Assembly: GCA_011033025.1 (NCBI GenBank)
Contig: WFMF01000551.1
Span: forward strand, 37,888-101,887
Reading direction: 5' to 3'
DNA length: 64,000 bases
From: Beroe forskalii
Lineage: Eukaryota > Ctenophora > Nuda > Beroida > Beroidae
Shown: one piece after another, positions 12,101 to 27,000 of the stretch
Numbering within the stretch: position 1 is the stretch's first letter
Layout: every line of letters begins with the position of its first letter
Position numbers and translations under genes: made by a program
Notes under the pieces: generated by a model
The model's database searches: none
What the model was told of the DNA's origin: nothing
The model's input: only the letters and a program-made list of their open reading frames with translations

Positions 12101-15100
12101 AAAGCCGCGCAGTGGAATTGGAAAATATAAGGGAGAAAAAATCATTTTCGAAAAAAACCATTTCGAAAAAACATTTTCGAAAAAACAAAAAGTTTTGAGC
12201 TGAGTACATAACTTAGGGTTAAAAATATGTAGCACCTGTAGATATGAGCAGAGCTATTGTTTAAAACCCTTATATTGCGTAGGTTCAGTAGCTGAACAGT
12301 GAACATATTAGAATTCTGTGGAAATATACAGACCAATATTTCTTATTTGATTGCATTTCAAGAGTTAAGAAGAGCAATTAAATTTCATGCGCATATCTGA
12401 GTATGTGATTTTGAGTTTGAGGGCAGGATTAATGTTCATACTTTGCTTATAAGATAAGAAAATCTGCTTTCAAGCAATACGATTTTTGTGTTGAAGAGGC
12501 TTTTGAGTGAAAAAAGTATACCATCTCACGGCATTGCGCTAAATTTGATATAACCGGGAGGAGAAATTTAAAGACAAGAGACAAGTTCTTCTAAGTGAAA
12601 TGTCATAATTAGATGGGCAATCAGTTGGTACTAAGACGAACAGAACAATTCAAAATGAGATAGTGCCACACATTAACAAGTTAATTAATAAGATAATATA
12701 AATGAATAGTGAATCCTCTGAAATGTGGCTGCATATATAATTCATTCACAAAGAAAGAGATATATCATTACATTGGAACCACTTAAAACGGTGTACTGCA
12801 TATTGTTCCAGGTTTTACAAAGCCGATTTGAATGTACGAAATGGCTGCGAGTAATCGGGAAACAGTGCTTTGTTTGCCAGCAGTAACGACCACCTACTGT
12901 TGCTGCTGCCCTGCAGTAGTTACGGTACAATTAGGGAGAAATTGTCCACCCCGCGGATGCGTGTCGCGCTTCCACAATGGAAGCTGGAGTAAAGGCATAA
13001 TGGGGGAAAGTGCCGGGAGGAAATTTGTAGCCCTAAGTGGGCGCGATAACAGCTCAGTAAGTATCTAGTATGTGGCACACAAATCCCTGCAGCAGCAAGC
13101 AGCCAGGAAAACACAGTTACAAGAGGGGAAGCGTTACAACGCATTGTTTAGTCTAGGGAAGGGTCAGGGTTAGGAAGGCGTGTTGCATTGTTGGAGTGGC
13201 TGAATATAGACGAGCAGTTTGATATTTATTGCATTTATATTCGCCAGATTTGGTTAGAGAATTTAACTTGAATCGGCTTCAAATCATACTCGTTGTTTTC
13301 AAATTTTCTGAGAATTCCGACTTTGTGCTGAAATTGAAGAAATTAGAGAAATCTTGGATCTCGAGCAAAAATCAGTAGGATATTAAAGAGAATCTCAGTC
13401 AAGATGCCCGAAAACGCTGACAAATAGACAGGCATGCATTCTAGATGAGTCAACTTTTTCATGAACATGATACAGACAGCAAAACCTCCTGCTAGTCATC
13501 CCAGACTTCGCAAGATAGACTATCTGGATATGAGCCATATCGTAACCCCCCGCTTAATGACTCAAGAACAAGTTCATATCTCGAAGTCTGGGAAGGACGG
13601 TTTGCCCAGCGAAGGAGGCAGTTCGGTATCCTCAAGGCTTCCCAGGGGAACCAGACAAGTCTAAGCAAAACCTAAGGAAATCGAGTTCAGTGGTCGGGAA
13701 ACATATTTAGTTGTGGAGCTACGTTTGAAATTATTGCTATGTCCGTTAGTTCCAATTTTGCACTTCTAAAATTTTAGTAGCCAATCAAAACGGTAAATCA
13801 AATTAATAGTCTAAAATTACGAATTGACAGATTTAAGCCCGTCTCCCGACACACTCAACCCTAATTTTGGCAGACTACCACTATTCATATCACTACCGTT
13901 TATCGAAATAGACGTTGAGTTAGATACAGGAGATCAGCGATCCCATCATCAGGACAGATCTCAAAGAGTTAATACTACAGACAGGAATAGTAGATAGTCC
14001 AACGTCATCAATTCACCATTCTAAGCTATGATAATGACGTCATTCAACGAGAGCCTACTATCCGGGTTTGTGGCGTATTACGAGCTCCCGGGGATGTTTA
14101 GTTACTATAATATACTCTGCTTCTCTCCCTAGAAATGGAGTAGCTATCTAGGAAAGATCACAGTGCTCTGTGTTACGTAGATTATACGTGCGTGTTTCGT
14201 GTATACGATCTATCTGGACTTCATATATCTCTGATTTGAAATATACATATGTAAGTGTTAGGTTCTCTATCTAGAGAGGAAAAGAGATAAATATGTTATG
14301 TGAGCTTCTCTTCTCTTTTTGAATCGTTTAGCTACCGTTCGTTGCTTTTATGGAGTACCCTATATAGAATACTCCTCATGTGATGATTCCCAGGACTGTT
14401 CAGTCGAGGCACTTGTTCAGGAGAAATGAACTATACATACCCAATAAACACCACTTATATACGAGTACATACGAGAATGGAGTATACTGCCAACATATTG
14501 TTTTTATATTATATATGTGGACTATTCTAGACCGACTGATCGATGTATAATCTATACTTCTCCCTATCGATACATAATATATTAGATGTGACCAATCCTG
14601 CTGCATGTAGTTATTATTTAGCTACGATGTGTCTCTTGAAGGAGAGTGGCACACAGCTTCCGATAGCTACCACACCTCGATATATATCACGTCAGAGTTT
14701 CAACATATAGGTCTACAATCGTCTACGCATTTGATACTTGTGTCTTGTTGAAAGTAATTACTTATCTAAAGTAGCATTTTTATTTATTTTTCATCGTAGG
14801 GAATGGATGAGTCCCTTCGAAGCCCCTGTTCATAATTCAACCGACCAATTTGATTTTTCAATTTTGATCCAGAAGGTAAATTTGAGTTCTCCTGTAACAG
14901 GGGGGTCCACCTCTGACATATTCCTAAATCTAGACATGTGAGGCCACAGACCCACGGAGCAATTTTGAACCCAAATACACAATTTTAGTGTACTTAATTG
15001 TCAAAATCGGATATAAAGGAGCTCCTACTACGAGTCCACCTGGATCGGCACCTCATCCACCCCTCCACTCTTCAGCCATTACATGTGGAATCAACATGAT

Positions 15101-18100
15101 GCCTCCCTCATGTTTCTCCCTCGCTCCACCAACATGGCTGAAGGCTGGCACAGAGGCTTCAACTCCATGCCCTTGATTAGGCCGCTTGTCCGCGATTAGG
15201 TAATAAAGGATGAATGGCCTAAACAGTAATACTAAAGGTGGAATGAAAGTTGGAATGAGTTTTAGGCCAAATGTCCAGTTAGGCCAGATGACCGCTAATT
15301 TTAGTACAGATTGTTAGGCCATTTGTCAAGTTAGGCCAACTGTCCAGTTAGGTCAAATGACCGACTACCTCTGAGAGATGAGCTTGTTTTCCCCGTCATT
15401 TAGGTCAATACCATTTTAGCCTATGAAAATCCTAAAACTCACAAAATGACCATACCTCAACACGCAATTTTTATGAAGTTTCGTCCAGTCAAAGTTCTAT
15501 AACTTTGGCCAGGAATAATAATTTTGCCAGGCCATAACTCAGTCATTTTTCATCTGATTTTGACAAACCACTAGATGATCAGCTCGTCGAGACAAATCGA
15601 CTTGAAACCACTCTAAAAAGGCATTTGCCTGACTTTTTGCAAATTCTAGTGGCAAACAATTGTGACCCATAGAACCGATTGAAATGTTTCGAAAATAAGA
15701 TGATTTTAGTTCCGGGGGCCGGTTAAAAATGTTTTATTCACATTTGAGATTGCACTTTTTGTTTCTAGCCAGTCTCATTGAAGTTGTTTGTTTTGCTGCT
15801 GTGCGCAGCAAAACCCACATGGCACCAGCCAATTATCATAGTACTTCTATCAAGAAGAAGACCTCGTTAAATGCGGAGTGCACCCGTGCATTTTGCAAAC
15901 AAACTCCTGAATGATATGCTATACTCATGAGTCAATGAGTCATCAGCAATCATATATATGTGCAATGAGCATGGCCAAATGGGGAGTTGGTCATATACAA
16001 GCAAGATATACAGAGTGCATTAAGGTTGGGTGAACCGTGGATTTAGTTGATTGTTTCACCAGGATAGGTTGCAGAGTTGCACTGGTACCTAAGGTGCAGA
16101 ATCAGATCCAAAGATAGAGTAGGTATTTATCAATCACTTATTGTTTATCTTTCTGTACTTCTACCAGCTTGGTTTCATATTCTCCAGAAGGGAAAGTTCT
16201 CTTTTTATCGTTTGAATGTTTTCTGCTATGATTGCCCGGAAGTGAACTTTTACCATCTGGTCAGTAGTGTTTTGTTGTTCATATGAAAGTTTAAAATGAA
16301 GATAGTAACGTTTATATCATCAATGCTGGTTGTAGCCAAAAACCTCTTGATGTCATAGATTAAGCAATAAGGCCTATCATCAATGTTCATGAGTGAAGTC
16401 AGCACAAGGTCCGCATATATTTCTACGTATTGGACTTATGAGTAATGGCTAATTATCTAATTGGCAATTAAAAGCAGTTCATTAATGGCCATTACATTTT
16501 ATTAGGGTGTTTATGATATTTTCCTTGCCCAGGAGACTGCCGTCAGCATTTAGATAAAAAGGAAACCACCAGCCTTGGGATCTATTTTCTCTTCAAATAT
16601 ATCCGTGGTTGCAGGATCATATGTTCCGTTGTCTCTGTCTTGCCTTAAAATGATTCCTTGACGGGGTCAAATAAACAGCCAGTTTATTTACTCTAACTTA
16701 TTCTCTCAGTTTGATTTAGCTGTCCACAAATCAAAGTTCAAAGTACAGTTTGCAATAATCAACAACTCAAACTTAGCAATATTGTAGTGTCCCGTTATTA
16801 CTTCTGAACTTGTTCTATTCCACTTTTTCCCGCTATTTCAAGCCACAATTCGCTCCAATTCCCCCAGTAGCCAGTAGATGGATGGAGGGTCAGGTGATGC
16901 TGATCATGTCAAGGAAAAGGACGAGAAAAAAGAGCCCGAGACACCTGTGAAACAAGCGAGCAGACCCGTTGATATGGACTTTAAGCTGGACATGCTGAGT
17001 GAGATGGAATAATATTCGTGTTCTAGATTTAATATTCTGGATTTCAGTAAACAGAGGGCTAGGATCCGCTGAGAAACGAATTCTTAAGAATTCAAATCGG
17101 GGATCATTATAGGCAGTAAATTTCGGGGAAATTCGCTTAAATATGCAAATATACGATGAGGATTGCACAAAACGTGATCGTCTTTTTCAGCTGCAAAGGA
17201 AGTTGGAAGTGTACTTGAAGACGGTTGAAAGGTATAAGATGATCATAGATGAGATGAAGGAAGATAACAACAGATATGGTATTGAGTGATTCATCTTTTA
17301 TCTTTTTTACCGCAAAAATCAACCTTAAACTTTAAAAATAAACCTTTAAACATTGAAAATTAACCTTAAGGACTTATATAAAGTCAGATAAATACGAGCA
17401 ACTCCGGCTTACAAAGACTTTTTTAAAGGTCGACATAAAATACCCCGCAATTTTCCTATGTAAAGTATCGTTTCTAGAATAGTTAAGAATGTACTTGTCA
17501 AACAAACCAGGCCCAGCACAGTGTGCTAAAATCAAACATGTTTCCAAAAACTGAGACATTTTGACATGCGCTGGGCAGAAACGAACACTATAACGTATTT
17601 CTGCAGTTTGCTACACCTCTGGCGTGCCCCTCTGGCAATCATTACAGATTTACGACTTATTTTCAGGGCTGTGACAGAAAGTACTATCCGTAGTCTGTAC
17701 GCTCTCTCAAAGATACAATCACCAAAATCCTTGTTCTAATTTCAACATACTTCAAGCCACGATAAAGCCTCTAAATAGATGCGATATTAGTCATAATCGT
17801 TTATATGATTGTGACTGATGTCTAACATGCATCTGTTTTCTGAATGATAAACTGATCAATACGATTTAGAAAGAAGCAAAACAGAATGCTACAGACATTT
17901 TCCTCAACAACCCTATGAAATAAAAACGGGGATGATATCTTGACAAAGAATCCCTTTTACAGAAACACGCTTTTGTTTCATAGGCGAATGTTGAGGACCC
18001 TGAGAGAAACAAAATTCCGCCTTTTTATCTCTCAATGAATGTTTAATGATTTTCTTGCTGTCTCTTTCAAGCATTCATGCATGCATTTCGTCCCTTTTGT

Positions 18101-21066
18101 CTCATCATAGAACCAATCTCCTTTCATCGTACGAATGTCAATTCTTATCATGTCATGTAGCCAAAATTTTGTAGGCCACACGGGTCTGTTTGGCAAGTAT
18201 AGCCATAAAATTTGTCGTAAGGATTAAGAGTGTTATTTTTGATATAAGCTCCAAAACATCTTACTTTTACAACTCTAGAGATTTTTGGTCGATATGTATG
18301 TTTCTGTATTCGACACATAAAGACCGTACAGAAGAGGCAAAAACTCTTTTTGCTTAATTCAGAATATAAAATGCTTTACATGTTAGTTGTTTATATTGTT
18401 TCTTATTAGATATATCAATGTTCGTGCGATCGATGTTTGTTCTCCACAGATCTATATATTCTCTTTTGTAAGATCCCGTACTACACAAATCCCAATCTCT
18501 AAATTGCTCGCTGTAAACAATTTTCAAGATGTCTTTTACAGTATATTATGATATATCCCAGCATCTCATTTAAAGCCTTTTGTCTTCTTTTAAACATTAG
18601 GTAGTATTATGAAGTGGAAACATAGAGTATTTAGATTCCATTTTTAATTGAAATTCAAACAATTATTGTACGATGAACGGCATTGAACGGCATGTTTTGA
18701 ATGCAAAACCCGTAACTAGGCTGAACGCGAAGAATAGGCGCCCCAACAATCCTCTAAGTACTGAAAAGTTCACATCAAGATTTTGCAATTTCTTGGCGCC
18801 TATTTTTCACGGCAGCCTAATTGCATGACATATTCTGACAAACCTGGGCATCCTTGGAGAGGCTGAGGACCCTGGCCCGGTACCATCCCTGATACTGCTC
18901 ACAGTAAGCGACACAGAGCGTGTGTTCTCGGTACTCCAGGTGTCCGTAGTCCAGGGGCTGAAAGGGAGAAACAATGGTGTTACATGAGGAGATATGAGTC
19001 AAGAATTGTAATATATAGTTTTATTAATCAAGTTATTACACTGATAATTTCTTGAGCTTTTTTTGGGTGAATTTGATGACGATATATTAATTCTGTCCCT
19101 GTTTCAGGGCTATTATTACAAGGTCAAGGTTGAGTGAGAGAACACAAAGTCGTCTCCTCACAGCCCCCCACCATCCTTCTCTCTCACAGCCTGCCATCGA
19201 CCAGGGAGGACATTCTATCTGACTCCTCCAGTCTCAATCTCACTTCTTTCTCATCCACTATATAGTTGTTTGCTGTTCACATGCCAGTTACCACCACGCC
19301 AGCAAATTTCTTTTAAAAAACGGCCTTTCTAAACCAATTATCTTGTTAAATAAACCCCACCAAATTCTGATCTTCCTAAAACCCCTTTTCGTGAAAATCC
19401 CTAGTTCGAAAGCAGAATTTAGCGATCCTTATCGAGATACCCCTTCCAGCATTCTCTTATCTCTAATTCTCTTGATTGCAGTTTTTTAACTGGTAGGTAC
19501 TTGGTATGTGAACAGCAGCATCCGGGTGGAAGAGAAAGATGCATGTATTCTTAGAGGAAATACCCCGACTCGGAAATCTCTAATACTTTTCGCCCAGTGT
19601 TGCTCAAGGCATGTTAAACTATGCAAGCTCCGTGCATTTCTATATGTGCTATGTGCGCCAAGATGCAGATTTCACATTTCACTCACTAATTACAGTAAAC
19701 TCTTCCTGATTATATCCCAGTCTATAACAAGATTCACAATATATCTACATAACTTTTTGTTTGAATTTTATAAATTCTGCTAGATATATAATATGAATTT
19801 CAGAAAGAAGCTGTACTGCTGGTGATGCGCTGTGCATGTTTTTGTAAATACCATCATTATATTTAACAGCGAGAGATATCTTCTCTTTCTTCTCCAATTC
19901 TTCTTCAGTATTTGAAAGAAATTAAAGTGAAATTGCTATTGTTGATTCTTTGATTTGTTTTAAATATGATATTTTGCGTTTTTCTTGCCTCTCGGAATAC
20001 TTATAATACCAGGAAAGTGCTCTGTACTTTATTTTTTGATGGACTAAGCACGCTAGAGCCCTAAGTTCCGGTTTACATAACAAGCGGAAGTTTCATGACG
20101 GTTTTGGCCGGAAAACAAGGATATTTCGGCTTGTCGTGAATTTTAAATTGATTTCCCAACGTTTTTCCTCTCTAAGTTTGAGACGGTATAAATTGGTCAT
20201 TATAAGCCGTATACAGAGCATCAGCAGTCTAGGGAATCGTCATTGTAATGGTTCATTATGTCAAACTTATGACACCAAAGCAGATATTTTTGGTGCCCAG
20301 CAATGCGGTGTATATATATCCTTGGCAGCCCGATCATTAGCAGCCATGTTGTTCTGAGGTTGCTGAGGAATATTCTGGAAGGGTAATTCTTACAGAATAT
20401 ATCATGAGGCCAGGAACATAACTACATACATATTATATTATGACAATCCGTCAACATAAGGGGAAGGTATCACTGATCATGAGTTGGTTTTTAAGATAGT
20501 CATGGGTACTTGGTTACCTCCACTGACGTTCTACAAATTACGGCGACTAATCCCGATTACAAACTGATGGAATTAATACCAGGGAGACGAGCTCGTCTCC
20601 AGCTAATGAACTAAAACGCTCCCTAAGTCTCCATCACTAAGTTGTTTCATGCCATTACACGATTTTTACCCGAAAATTATGAATGGCTAGGCCATATCGT
20701 AGGGGTAGTCCCACAAAAGAAGGGGATATCATAATGAGCTATGACAATTGTCATTTGGGACATTGATATGGAAGGGAGCATTTCGGGACATAAATGGGCT
20801 CAGTATGTAATTTGGTACTCGTAATAAAGGGATGTTGTTTGAATGTTAAAAGCTAATCAGACTGTACTATTGCCATGATTATTGATTGCCCTAGTGCTTC
20901 AACCAACCTTCATGAATAGAAGTTAATAACATGATGCTATAATATCGTAACACCCACCTTCGAGTAGAACTGGTTCATGTCTTCCGACATCTCCCTGAAC
21001 TTAACATGAAACTCCCTGCTCTGGAAGAACCAGCAGAAGGGAGACTCCACGTGGGAAATAGAGCTT
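9167..21066 (-). CDS. TDRD7: TDRD7-like exons 26-30: fourth extended Tudor module and C-terminus
   Basis: Exon 26 (about 21066-20958) has ISHVESPFCWFFQSREFHVK. Exon 27 (18957-18844) has HTLCVAYCEQYQGWYRARVL, exon 28 (10203-10083) CSMLDYGDIQTVPVTSL, exon 29 (9600-9468) GVTPLQNAEDWSSEARQFF, and exon 30 (9251-9167) EVDVYISNLMVEKGHATR ending PPK-stop. Phases 0, 1 and 2 chain cleanly from exon 27 to the stop. The intron between exons 27 and 28 is about 8.6 kb. The exon 25 to 26 join is unresolved: the best acceptor for exon 26 needs phase 2, while the obvious exon 25 donors leave phase 0. Confidence 0.78.
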
Positions 21067-24000
21067 CTGACTCACGACGCAGTGCTAAACGCGGGATTAG
21101 GGACTGATCTGCCACGATGTCTCCAGCATCTATTCGAGGTCATGGTTGTAACGCTTGTGAGACAAATGATGTAAAACGTGTTTATTTTACCTTTGATTTC
21201 GAGACCACTGCCAGAGGTCAGTGTGAATTAAGTTGGCCTAGATCACAAGCGCTCATAGAGTGAAAATTTGGCCTAGATCCTTACATCAAACTTTGAAATT
21301 TAAGTGCTCATAATCCAATCAGTCAACTTAGAAGTACACACTATTCGAGTCGGTTTCAAGTGACATAGATAGAAGTGACAAGTAACTCATGGCATTAAAA
21401 CACCCACCCCTTTATCTCACCTATTCGAGTGGGGTTTTCAAGTGACAAGTGACTCAAGGCACTGAGATGCATCCCCTTATCTCACCTATTCGAGTGGGGT
21501 TTTCAAGTGACAAGTGACTCAAGGCACTGAGATGCATCCCCTTATCTCATCTATTCGAGTGGGGTTTTCAAGTGACAAGTGGCTCAAGGCACTGAGGTGC
21601 ACCCCTTTATCTCACCTATTCGAGTGGAGTTTTCAAGTGACAAGTGACTCAAGGCACTGAGATGCACCTCAATGTCTCACCTATTGGAGTGGTGTTTTCA
21701 AGTGACAAGTGACTCAAGGCACTGAGATGCACCTCAATGTCTCACCTATTCGAGTGGGGTTTTCAAGTGACAAGTGACTCAAGGCACTGATATGCATCCC
21801 CTTATATCTCACCTATTCGAGTGGGGTTTCCAAGTGACAAGTGACTCAAGGCACTGATATGCATCCCCTTATATCTCACCTATTCGAGTGGGGCTTTCAA
21901 GTGACAAGTGACTCAAGGCACTGAAATGCACCACTATGTCTCATCTATTCGAGTGGGGTTTTCAAGTGACAAGTGACTCAAGGCACTGAGGTGCACCCCA
22001 ATGTCAACAGGGGGTGCAGGGGTCTGGAAGAGGTTTCTGTCCAGGGAGAGGAGCTTGTTAACCTCCTTGGGTTTCTCGTTAGGGTTAGAACTCAGGTAGA
22101 TCCGAACAAGCGGGTACTCCCCGTCCATATCTACCACCTCAGGCAGTGAATTTTTTAGTTTGTAATGAACTAAATGAAGCTTCCAAAGAGAATATATAGG
22201 CGGATTTGATTAAGCATAGATCGCCCGAATTTTCAAAAGAGAGTATAAGTAAAATGGAAATTGATTGAGTCCAAGTGTCCGACCGAGTTTGACACAGGGA
22301 AAAAGTAAGAGCGTTGACACAACTCCCAGAATTAGAATGTCGAATAATAAGTCAGATGGTTTGGATAGTATGGCACATGAAAAGCTCCCACTATCATCGG
22401 CGGCGAATTAGCCCACACATAAGTCCCTTTGGCATTGACAGTTCAGCGCAAAATTTAACCGAATTTTCGCACGCTGATAAACTGGTTGATTGGTCAATGT
22501 CAAGATGATATCGGGATCCTATGGGAGAGCTAATACGGCACGACAATAACCTCAGCCTCAATGACAGTCTGGTCAGCGATGTAACCTTTGAGGGTATCCA
22601 CTTCCTTGTTAGACCAGCTGTCTGCACTGGTTGGCAGGTCTGCCAGCTGTACTGAATACGCCTGCAAGAAGAAAAAGGTTAGGGTGAATCATCTAGTGTT
22701 TTTGCGGCACAGACAAGATTCTTCGCCCTGTCGTAGCGTTCTGCGGCACTGTATCAATTTCAGCCCAATGCAGTTGGATTTGGAACTTATTACAAACAAG
22801 TGGAACAACCTGGACCAACCCAAAAATCAACCCGAAACAAGCGAAACAACCTAAAACAAAGGAAACACGCCGAAACAAGCGAATTAACCCAAATCAGCCC
22901 GGGTTAGGGTTTGGTTTGATTCGGGTTGATTCGCTTGTTTCAGGTTGATTCGCTTGTTTCGGCTTGATTCGGGAAGGTTTTTTTGGTTTGGCCTTGGTTC
23001 GGGGTGATTTCGGTTTTTCCGGCATTCCGCTTGTTCCGGCTTGATCCGACCAGTTTCTTTTTTAGTACAACGCTGTAAGTTGTGGTATGTAGACGAAAGT
23101 CAAGTACAGAATGATTGTTTTACCGGTAATAATAAGATAATATGCGAATTGCGATGCATATATTCATAAACAAAATCAACATGATCATCAACATAATCAT
23201 ATCAACGTAAAATTATCAACTGTATATATAAAGGCATGTACACAAAGACAGGAAGTTGAATTGTCTTTCGTATCTTATGTTACCTTTCTAACACAGAGAT
23301 ATGAACCGATCAAATCACAGCACTTCTGTTCTGTGGTTTGTAGATTAAAATAAATATCTCTCGATTTTAATGTAGAAGTAGAATGAGTTGAAATGACGTG
23401 ATTCCATTCGTTTTAAAATCAGAATTAGTAATTGCCCACCTAATGCACGATAGTTTTTAATTTTAGCATTATGCGAAACGTAATACATACGTAATAAGGT
23501 AGAGGGAAGAAGGGTTAAAATGATAGACCAGAGTTGGCCATGAGACCAAAATTTTATTACTATTATCCTCATCGAACGATCAACTCACATATACAGACCT
23601 CTCCTCAGTGTCAAAGTGTTGGGCCCGTGATACGTGAAAGCATACCTATGCTGTGTCTCAAGTAAACAGATCTAACAAGTCTTCTACTGCTAATTGTACC
23701 AGTCTCTACTGTTTATGTACCAGTCTCTACTGTTAATGTACCAGCCTCTACTGCTAATGTGGCAGTAAACGTGGGACATCCCTGGGCCGCCTCACCATCA
23801 CGTGACAACACCATCACGTGACAACACTGTCACGTGACAACACCATCACGTGACAACACTGTTTTGTTTTGTTAACACGGACTTATCTTACGAGATTATG
23901 TCGTAAGATACACAACGGCAACTGAACTAGGAACTTGATAAGCGCTATAAGTGCTAATCAAGTTCCTAGTCCAGTTGTCGTTGTGTCCCTAGTAGATTCC

Positions 24001-27000
24001 GTTCTGTTTATACTACCATTGATATTCTTAATTCAAGTGAAGCTGAAACAGTGCTAGTGTGATTGTTTGAAGAGGAACATCTTGATATGCGCCGCCTTTT
24101 CCGATCAACGGTAAGGTCGAACAAAAGATACAACGTCATGATTCTGTGTTTATTCTCTCTTTTTTTTGTTTTGTAATGACGTTCTCGACTTCTATAATAT
24201 TCTACCTGTTACGATACTTTTAACTCATTTTATCACCCTGCAGTCGATTAAATTTAAATTCTAGTGTGATCCCGTGTGATTCCCGAACGTATTTCAAACT
24301 GATAAGATAAAGCAGGATGAAACAATAAACTGAATCCCGGATCGTGTGTTATCGAAAATTATCAAATTTTGTGATAATATCCCCTGACAACTCACTAACA
24401 ATTTCAGGTCAGAGTCATAGGTTGCTTGGCAGCGTTATCATTGATGATTGGCTACTTGACTCCACCAACTACCAGTACCAACACATTCGTTGAAATGCGC
24501 CCAAATAACAGGGACTTTATCAACATGAGCGCTGAGGTACCAGGGTTATTCGAGGAAGCGACCCCTTTCAACTCCAACCTGAGTTACTTCTGGCAGGAGA
24601 GTCCTGATGTCAAGGAGGCCCTACCGGACACATTCCTGGAGAATTACAAGAGCTTTTGCTGGTTCAACAAGACTAGGAAGTCTGAGTTGCTGTGCCTGCC
24701 GCGGGTTTATCTGGCGGGCTTCCCCAAGTGCGGGTCCACAGACCTCCACGACAAGATATCCCACCACCCGGACGTACGTTACGGGATCAAGAAGGAATAC
24801 AGGTGGTGGTCCAGGTACAGACTACCCTTCACCTGGAAAGAGCATCCGACGATTTTTGCGCAGCCCTTCTCATACTACCTCCATCGACTTCGTCCGAGCG
24901 AAGTGAGGAAGAATACCGTTTTGATCGATGGTTCCGCCAACATGTTGTGGCAGTTCTCCAACTGGGAGAAAATGCACCCAGGCCTAGAAGAGCGTCCTTA
25001 CTCCTACTCTGACGTCATACACACCATCACTCCACGTGCTAAGATACTGGTTATCGTCAGGAACCCCACAGAACGCCTTTGGTCTGATTATTTTTACTTT
25101 CAAGCGCATGGAACCGGTCGCAGATATCCGTCAGAGCTCGGCTACAAAAATCTTTCGGCCGCGTCCTTTAGCAAGGCTGCCAGAAACGAAGTCGGAAGGT
25201 TTAGGGACTGTGTGAAGAGTAGAGGCCTGAGACAGTGCTGCTTTGCGACGAAACATGCTGATCGGTACGATACAGCCGTCGTCCAACTTATAATCGGAAT
25301 TTACGTGTGCTACATTCGGGAGTGGAAGGATCGGTTCGGAGATCAGTTGAAAGTAATCCGGCTTGAAGATTACAAGGAAAATCAAGCTAAAACTATGGCA
25401 GACATTTTCAAGTTCCTAGAACTACCTGGGATAGAGAAGCAGAAAGTAGCAACCCTTGTCGAATCACACGAAGTTAAGAACTCGAACAATCGCAATAAAG
25501 AAATCATGCCGAAAAGCATCCGAAACTTACTCGACTCATTTTATAGACCTTTCAACGAAGAACTTGCTAGGTTAATGGGCGACGAAAGATTCTTGTATGG
25601 CTGATATATTTCCATTTGACATTTACAAAATCAGTCATTTCTAAGTTTTTTTATTTCCATTTCACAATTTTCGGTTCCTCATATGCTACAAGCTGATATT
25701 GAATAAAGTACATCACTATTATAATCTCCCATTCTCTGTACTATATATTTTTTCGTACGTCCTAAGGTCTTTTATCCTTTTTAGACACATTTCCATCAGA
25801 AAATTTCCCTCAGCGCGCGCGTTGCGATGGTGCGTGACAGACAGAAAAAACACAAAGCGCAACTTCATATTAGAGATTTCTGATGAGTTTCTGGATCATG
25901 ACATTTACCTGGAATGGTAGGCGGCTGATGTTAGGCACTGCCTTTGCTGGCTCCCGCAGTTTAGCTTTAGGTATGATTTGAGTGTGCCCGTAATCCACAA
26001 ACAACACCTCAACAGTGTGCTCGTTCACTTTCCCTGTCAGGGGTATAATAAGTGACGGATGCCAAGAATTAATTCACGGTTGTTATAGAACAAGCAACCT
26101 GCCCCCTAGTAATGGTTGCTATGCTACTCACGGTTGACTGAATGTTGCTATGCTACTCACGGTTGACTGAACGTTGCTATGCTACTCACGGTTGACTAGA
26201 GCCCGGTACCAGCACCTCTCCCCCTCCACCAGGTTGCTATAGAACTAGCAACCCGCCTCCTAAGCCCCTAGTAACGGTTGCTATGCTACTCACGGTTGAC
26301 TGAATGTTGCTAAGTTACTCACGGTTGACTAGAGCGCGGTACCAGCACCTCTCTCTACATCAGGTTGCTATAGAACTAGCAACCTGCCCCCTAAGCCCCT
26401 AGGAAAGGTAGCTAAGTTACTCACGGTTGACTAGAGCGCGGTACCAGCACCTCTCCCCCTCCACCAGGTTGCTGGTGCAGCAGATCTGTCCAGGGGTCGG
26501 GTCTACGATGTAGTCTGAGGCTCTGGGGGCGTTGTTTTCGTAGTAATCTCGCAGCTCCTTCATCAACTGGTCAGAGAGGTGGATGGGAATGTTTACTGTG
26601 TAGATTAATTAGGGTACCTATCCAAGTTGAAAATTGACTGTACAAGTGTACAAGTAACAAGAGATCACAAGAGTCAAACCTCGTCGAGTGATTTGAGCCC
26701 GGGTCCGTGGATCTGGAGTGATATGATCCCGTCTGGTGCTACGTTCCTAACTTTTACCACGTGTAGCTCCCCATCGCGAGGCAACACTGGCTTTAAGTTC
26801 CTGGTGGTGTGTTTTAGAAGTGAGAAAAATCTCAGTAGCTGAAAAGATTGGGCGAATTCATAATTTGCATCGGAACGCTACCGTTGTTTCATCCACCATG
26901 CAGGGTGCCCGATGTGCATCAAAAACATGCCTTCCGACGCTATATCGGTCAAATGCAACCCTGAAATACCTCTCACATCCCTTATGTAGTCCAGCAAGAT

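Noticed and set aside
20136-20400. Minus-strand MAANDRAAKD start and a plus-strand 73-residue frame
   Set aside because: No donor follows the Met-led text before its stop and no homology is apparent in either.
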